Origin: CAZXCK01 sp964639225
GTDB lineage: Bacteria > Chloroflexota > Anaerolineae > Aggregatilineales > Phototrophicaceae
Direction: 5' to 3'
Length of the DNA: 17,362 nt
Assembly: GCA_964639225.1 (NCBI GenBank)
Contig: CAZXCK010000094.1
Location: 1-17,362 of the forward strand
The translations under genes and the position numbers were made by a program. The notes below the pieces were generated by a model, which worked only from the letters and a program-made list of their open reading frames with translations, ran no database searches and was not told the DNA's origin. Positions 15,173 to 17,362 of the stretch are shown here, one piece after another. Every line of letters starts with the position of its first letter. The first letter of the stretch is position 1.

Positions 15173-15328
15173 TGGCGCGCTGCCAGTGAATTTCGTCACA
15201 ATAAGGTCATGACTTCAGTATATATGGGCGGGTAACAAATGTCCGTTCCGCTGGTTTGTATGTGATTTCAGCCGGTGCGGGGCGAATGGCTGCGTACATC
15301 GAAAACCGCACACACCAACCGGACAACG

Positions 15329-15337
15329 TGCTATACT
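15329..15337 (+). promoter_or_regulatory. Extended -10 promoter element upstream of the bactofilin gene
   Basis: TGCTATACT is identical to the SH3b gene element on the other strand. It lies 144 bases before the bactofilin start, so transcription from it would give a long leader. A nearer promoter cannot be excluded. Confidence 0.5.
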
Positions 15338-15481
15338 GAAACGGATAGTCACGGATCATCCGCATGTTAAGCTAACGGGCTTTCGACCGACATAGGAAGA
15401 ATCAGCGGACTGGCTGCGTGGACGCGCCCCGCTGCTGGTTCGCATATAGCACAGCGGAGTAACCCTGAAAGGACGCGCACC

Positions 15482-16120
15482 ATGACCTTTTTCACCAGTC
15501 GTCGCAAATCCGAGCCGGAACCCGAACCGGAAGCGCGCGCACCGGAATCGCGCCCGGTCCCGCCGCCGGCCACCATCCGCCAGCAGCCAATCGGCTTCGA
15601 GACGGTGATGGGGCCGAGTACGCGCCTGGAAGGTGAACTCATCAGCGAGGGGAACATCCGGCTGGATGGGATTTTCACCGGCACGCTGAAGATCAGCGGT
15701 AACGTGCTGGTGGGCGAGACGGCCAAAATCAACGCCGATATCAACGCGCGCAATGTGTCGATCGCTGGCGCTGTGCGCGGTAACGTCAGCGGCAACCGGG
15801 TGCAGATTCTGCGTACCGGGCGTGTGTGGGGCGACATTCGCGCCACCGCCCTGACGACCGAAGAGGGCGCTTTCATCGACGGCAAAATCTCGATGACCAG
15901 CCACGAGGCGGCGCAGGCCGTCGCCTCGGAGAGCGAGGCCGGTTCGCTGGCGGCTCACGACCCGCGCCCGGCGGTGGAAACGTCCGCCATCGACGCCGAG
16001 ATCATCGAGGATGATGCAGACGAGCGGGCCGCCGAGCGGGAGCCGTTCGACCTGGACGAAATCGACGCACAGGATAACTCAGACGAGGATATGCAGGAGG
16101 GCGAAAAACGGGATGATTAG
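15482..16120 (+). CDS. Bactofilin family cytoskeletal protein
   Basis: 212 residues. Bactofilins form stable, nucleotide-independent filaments that scaffold cell-wall enzymes or shape structures at the membrane. The core beta-helix spans about residues 38-140 (IGFETVMGPSTRLEGELIS, NIRLDGIFTGTLKISGNVLVGE, AKINADINARNVSIAGAVRG, RTGRVWGDIRATALTTEEGAFIDGKI). It shows the Gly-rich short-strand periodicity and the G-I-RATALTTEEGA-IDGKI pattern of the family. The N terminus is a basic/Glu-Pro tail and the C terminus (about 145-212) a long acidic tail, both probably disordered. AAAGGA (15468-15473) lies 8 bases before the start. The last codons overlap the phosphatase start by 8 bases, and a perfect AGGAGG (16095-16100) inside the bactofilin coding sequence serves the downstream gene, so the two are translationally coupled. 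Confidence 0.92.
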   Translation: MTFFTSRRKSEPEPEPEARAPESRPVPPPATIRQQPIGFETVMGPSTRLEGELISEGNIRLDGIFTGTLKISGNVLVGETAKINADINARNVSIAGAVRGNVSGNRVQILRTGRVWGDIRATALTTEEGAFIDGKISMTSHEAAQAVASESEAGSLAAHDPRPAVETSAIDAEIIEDDADERAAEREPFDLDEIDAQDNSDEDMQEGEKRDD

Positions 16121-16589
16121 AGTATTGTTTGTCTGCCTGGGGAACATCTGCCGCTCGCCGATGGCCGAGGCCGTGTTCCTGGACATGGTGAAACGCGCCG
16201 GTCTGGATCATATCATCCAGGCCGACTCCGCCGGACTTGGCGACTGGCACCAAGGCGAGATGGCCCATCGCGGCACGCGCGACGTGCTCCAGCGCAATTA
16301 CATCCCCTACAACGGGCGCGCCCGGCAAATTCTCAGCGCCGACCTGCGTAAGTTCGATTATGTGGTGGCGATGGACCGCTCCAACCTGTCGGGCATCCGC
16401 CGGTTGATGGACCCCGGTACCACCGCCGAAGTGACGATGTTCCTGGAATATGCCAACAACGCCGGCCTGATCGACACCGAGGAAGTGCCGGACCCCTACT
16501 ACTCCGGTCGATTCGACACCGTCTACAAGCTGGTGCAGACGGGTTGCCAGGCGCTGCTGGACCACATCCGCGCCGAGCACAATCTCTAG
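16113..16589 (+). CDS. Low-molecular-weight protein tyrosine phosphatase
   Basis: 158 residues, normal for the family. The N-terminal P-loop VCLGNICRS gives the C(X)5R signature with nucleophile C8 and R14. SPMAEA follows, then the conserved DSAG (38-41) and the general-acid loop VPDPYY with D127. These enzymes remove phosphate from tyrosine or, in some bacteria, from arginine (the YwlE branch). The residue after N11 in the loop is Ile12 rather than Thr; Thr at this place is associated with arginine specificity, so tyrosine is favoured. That assignment is inference from family knowledge. The start is ATG 16113, overlapping the bactofilin stop. AGGAGG ends 12 bases upstream, slightly far but strong. 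The much longer in-frame extension upstream overlaps the bactofilin tail and is not credible. A long imperfect hairpin follows the stop. Confidence 0.93.
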   Translation: MIRVLFVCLGNICRSPMAEAVFLDMVKRAGLDHIIQADSAGLGDWHQGEMAHRGTRDVLQRNYIPYNGRARQILSADLRKFDYVVAMDRSNLSGIRRLMDPGTTAEVTMFLEYANNAGLIDTEEVPDPYYSGRFDTVYKLVQTGCQALLDHIRAEHNL

Positions 16590-16596
16590 CCGTCCC

Positions 16597-16633
16597 GCCC
16601 TGGTCGCTGCCCGTGCTCACAAGCGGCCAGGGC
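16597..16633 (+). terminator. Hairpin downstream of the phosphatase, probable terminator
   Basis: GCCCTGGTCGCT (16597-16608) pairs with AGCGGCCAGGGC (16622-16633), a 12-bp stem with one G-T pair and a 13-base loop. It starts 8 bases after the stop codon. It is followed by GTTCTC rather than a T-run, so it is a weak intrinsic terminator at best. Confidence 0.55.
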
Positions 16634-16694
16634 GTTCTCAACAAAACGATCGACCCACCCCCTACAAACTGGTGAAAATTGTCACAACTCCGCG

Positions 16695-16703
16695 TGCTAC
16701 AAT
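16695..16703 (+). promoter_or_regulatory. Extended -10 promoter element of the downstream secreted protein gene
   Basis: TGCTACAAT, an extended -10 with 5 of 6 hexamer matches, lies 48 bases upstream of the ATG at 16752. TTGTCA (16679-16684) resembles a -35 (5 of 6) but is only 13 bp away, which is too short for normal spacing. Confidence 0.55.
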
Positions 16704-16751
16704 GCGATTATGGTTGATCTGTAACCGAACATACATATGGAGAGATGACAC

Positions 16752-17362
16752 ATGACCGCTGTTTTTCGCCGGTTTACCTACCTGGCACTGATTACCGGCC
16801 TGCTGCTGGCGCTGGCGATCCCCGCGCTGGCTCAGGACGACATTCCGCTTGAGGACTTCACCAGCGACGCATTTCGTATCAGCGGTGTGCGCCCGGCGGA
16901 CTGGCCGGAAGTGCAGCCCGGCACCTATGGTCGCGATCCGGCCAGCGGCGACCCGACCGCCCTTTTCCAGCAGGCGCTGCCCGGTGGCCGCCTCGAGAAC
17001 CTTCAGCAGAGCCTGGCCATGGGTCTGCAGGTCGAGACCTGGCCCGAAGCCGATGAGACCCTCGTCACCGACGCCCTGACCTGGAACCTGTACCAGATCG
17101 ACGTAGAATCGGCGCAGATGACTGTCCGCACCATGACCGCGCTGGCGCAGGACGATGCGGGCGCTTATCTGGTGCTGCTGCAGGCCCTGCCCGATGACTT
17201 CGATATGCTGGTCGAAGCCGTGTTGATGCCCGCCGTCGAGGCGCTGCGTCCGCTGGGGCCGCTCACCTTCGACGACAGCGAACTGCCCTACGTCGTCGAA
17301 GACGTGACTTTCGACAACGTGACCGCCGACGGCGAGACGATCACCCTGGCTGGCACGCTGAC
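16752..17362 (+). CDS. Secreted protein, probable alpha/beta hydrolase N-terminal region (3' end outside window)
   Basis: The frame is open from ATG 16752 to the window edge (203 codons), so it is partial. A signal peptide is clear: MTAVFRRF, then a hydrophobic stretch (YLALITGLLLALAIP) and cleavage ALA|QDD after residue 27. The first mature domain (about 45-185) contains ISGVRPADWPEVQPG and repeated Trp/Leu-rich strands. At the edge, VEDVTFDNVTADGETITLAGTL resembles the short strand that opens the catalytic domain of secreted alpha/beta hydrolases of the dienelactone-hydrolase/serine-aminopeptidase type (usually followed by LP and a Gly-rich oxyanion region). The catalytic Ser, Asp and His would lie outside the window, so this assignment is inference. 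GGAG (16739-16742) lies 9 bases before the start, and an extended -10 is at 16695-16703. Confidence 0.8.
   Translation, partial: MTAVFRRFTYLALITGLLLALAIPALAQDDIPLEDFTSDAFRISGVRPADWPEVQPGTYGRDPASGDPTALFQQALPGGRLENLQQSLAMGLQVETWPEADETLVTDALTWNLYQIDVESAQMTVRTMTALAQDDAGAYLVLLQALPDDFDMLVEAVLMPAVEALRPLGPLTFDDSELPYVVEDVTFDNVTADGETITLAGTL

Larger units (their letters stand above)
15139..15481. other. Divergent intergenic region between VKOR and bactofilin genes
   Basis: These 343 bases hold a candidate VKOR promoter within an inverted repeat (15149-15172), an 8-bp palindrome GTCATGAC (15206-15213) and an extended -10 for the bactofilin (15329-15337). A leader of about 138 bases then runs to the bactofilin start. 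No convincing gene, tRNA or known riboswitch is seen in it. Confidence 0.5.

Noticed and set aside
16002..16580. Minus-strand frame of 192 codons opposite the phosphatase, and an upstream extension of the phosphatase to 16011
   Set aside because: The antisense frame has no family features, and the extension reads the bactofilin tail in the wrong frame. The P-loop at the N terminus requires the start at 16113.

Overview
The window is GC-rich (roughly 60-65% by eye) and looks like a chromosomal segment of a free-living bacterium, most likely a member of Chloroflexota (Anaerolineae-like). That placement is an inference. It rests on the mix of protein types: a TPR protein with long acidic arrays of 'DWL' motifs, a transmembrane eukaryotic-like kinase with a Thr/Pro-rich stalk, a secreted SH3b plus Excalibur protein, a bactofilin and a thioredoxin-VKOR fusion. 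There is no 16S or other phylogenetic marker apart from rsmA. No mobile element, CRISPR array, tRNA or rRNA is visible.

Layout. A minus-strand gene runs off the left edge (1-2557). It encodes TPRs followed by about 590 residues of acidic, tryptophan-punctuated repeats. Divergent from it is a secreted beta-propeller-like protein (2684-3916). Next come a bleomycin-resistance-like VOC protein (4001-4372), preceded by an apparent Gram-positive-type LexA box, and the 16S rRNA dimethyltransferase rsmA (4485-5315). Convergent to rsmA is a secreted SH3b/Excalibur protein (7109-5394, minus). After a 372-base divergent intergenic region with stacked palindromes lies a 1469-residue single-pass membrane protein with an N-terminal atypical protein kinase domain (7482-11891), closed by a classic terminator. 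Then follow a soluble histidine kinase with a degenerate receiver domain (12086-13222) and a single-domain response regulator with an intact receiver (13372-13728). A minus-strand thioredoxin-VKOR oxidoreductase (15120-13810) has its own terminator. A bactofilin (15482-16120) overlaps a low-molecular-weight protein tyrosine phosphatase by 8 bases (16113-16589). A secreted protein, probably an alpha/beta hydrolase by its N-terminal region, runs off the right edge (16752 onward).

How the genes fit together. Apart from rsmA, the window is mostly cell-envelope and signalling genes. The secreted SH3b/Excalibur and propeller proteins are cysteine-rich and could be clients of the thioredoxin-VKOR disulfide machinery. 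The Ser/Thr kinase-like receptor, the histidine kinase/response regulator pair and the tyrosine phosphatase are three separate phospho-signalling types within about 9 kb. Most genes appear to be separately transcribed, each with a recognisable -10 box close to its start. Several of these are extended -10 (TGnTATAAT-like) with poor -35 elements. The only clear translational coupling is bactofilin with the phosphatase.

The strongest leads are the SOS-type operator in front of the VOC gene, the pseudo-receiver histidine kinase next to an intact stand-alone receiver, the atypical receptor-like kinase, and the DWL-repeat protein.
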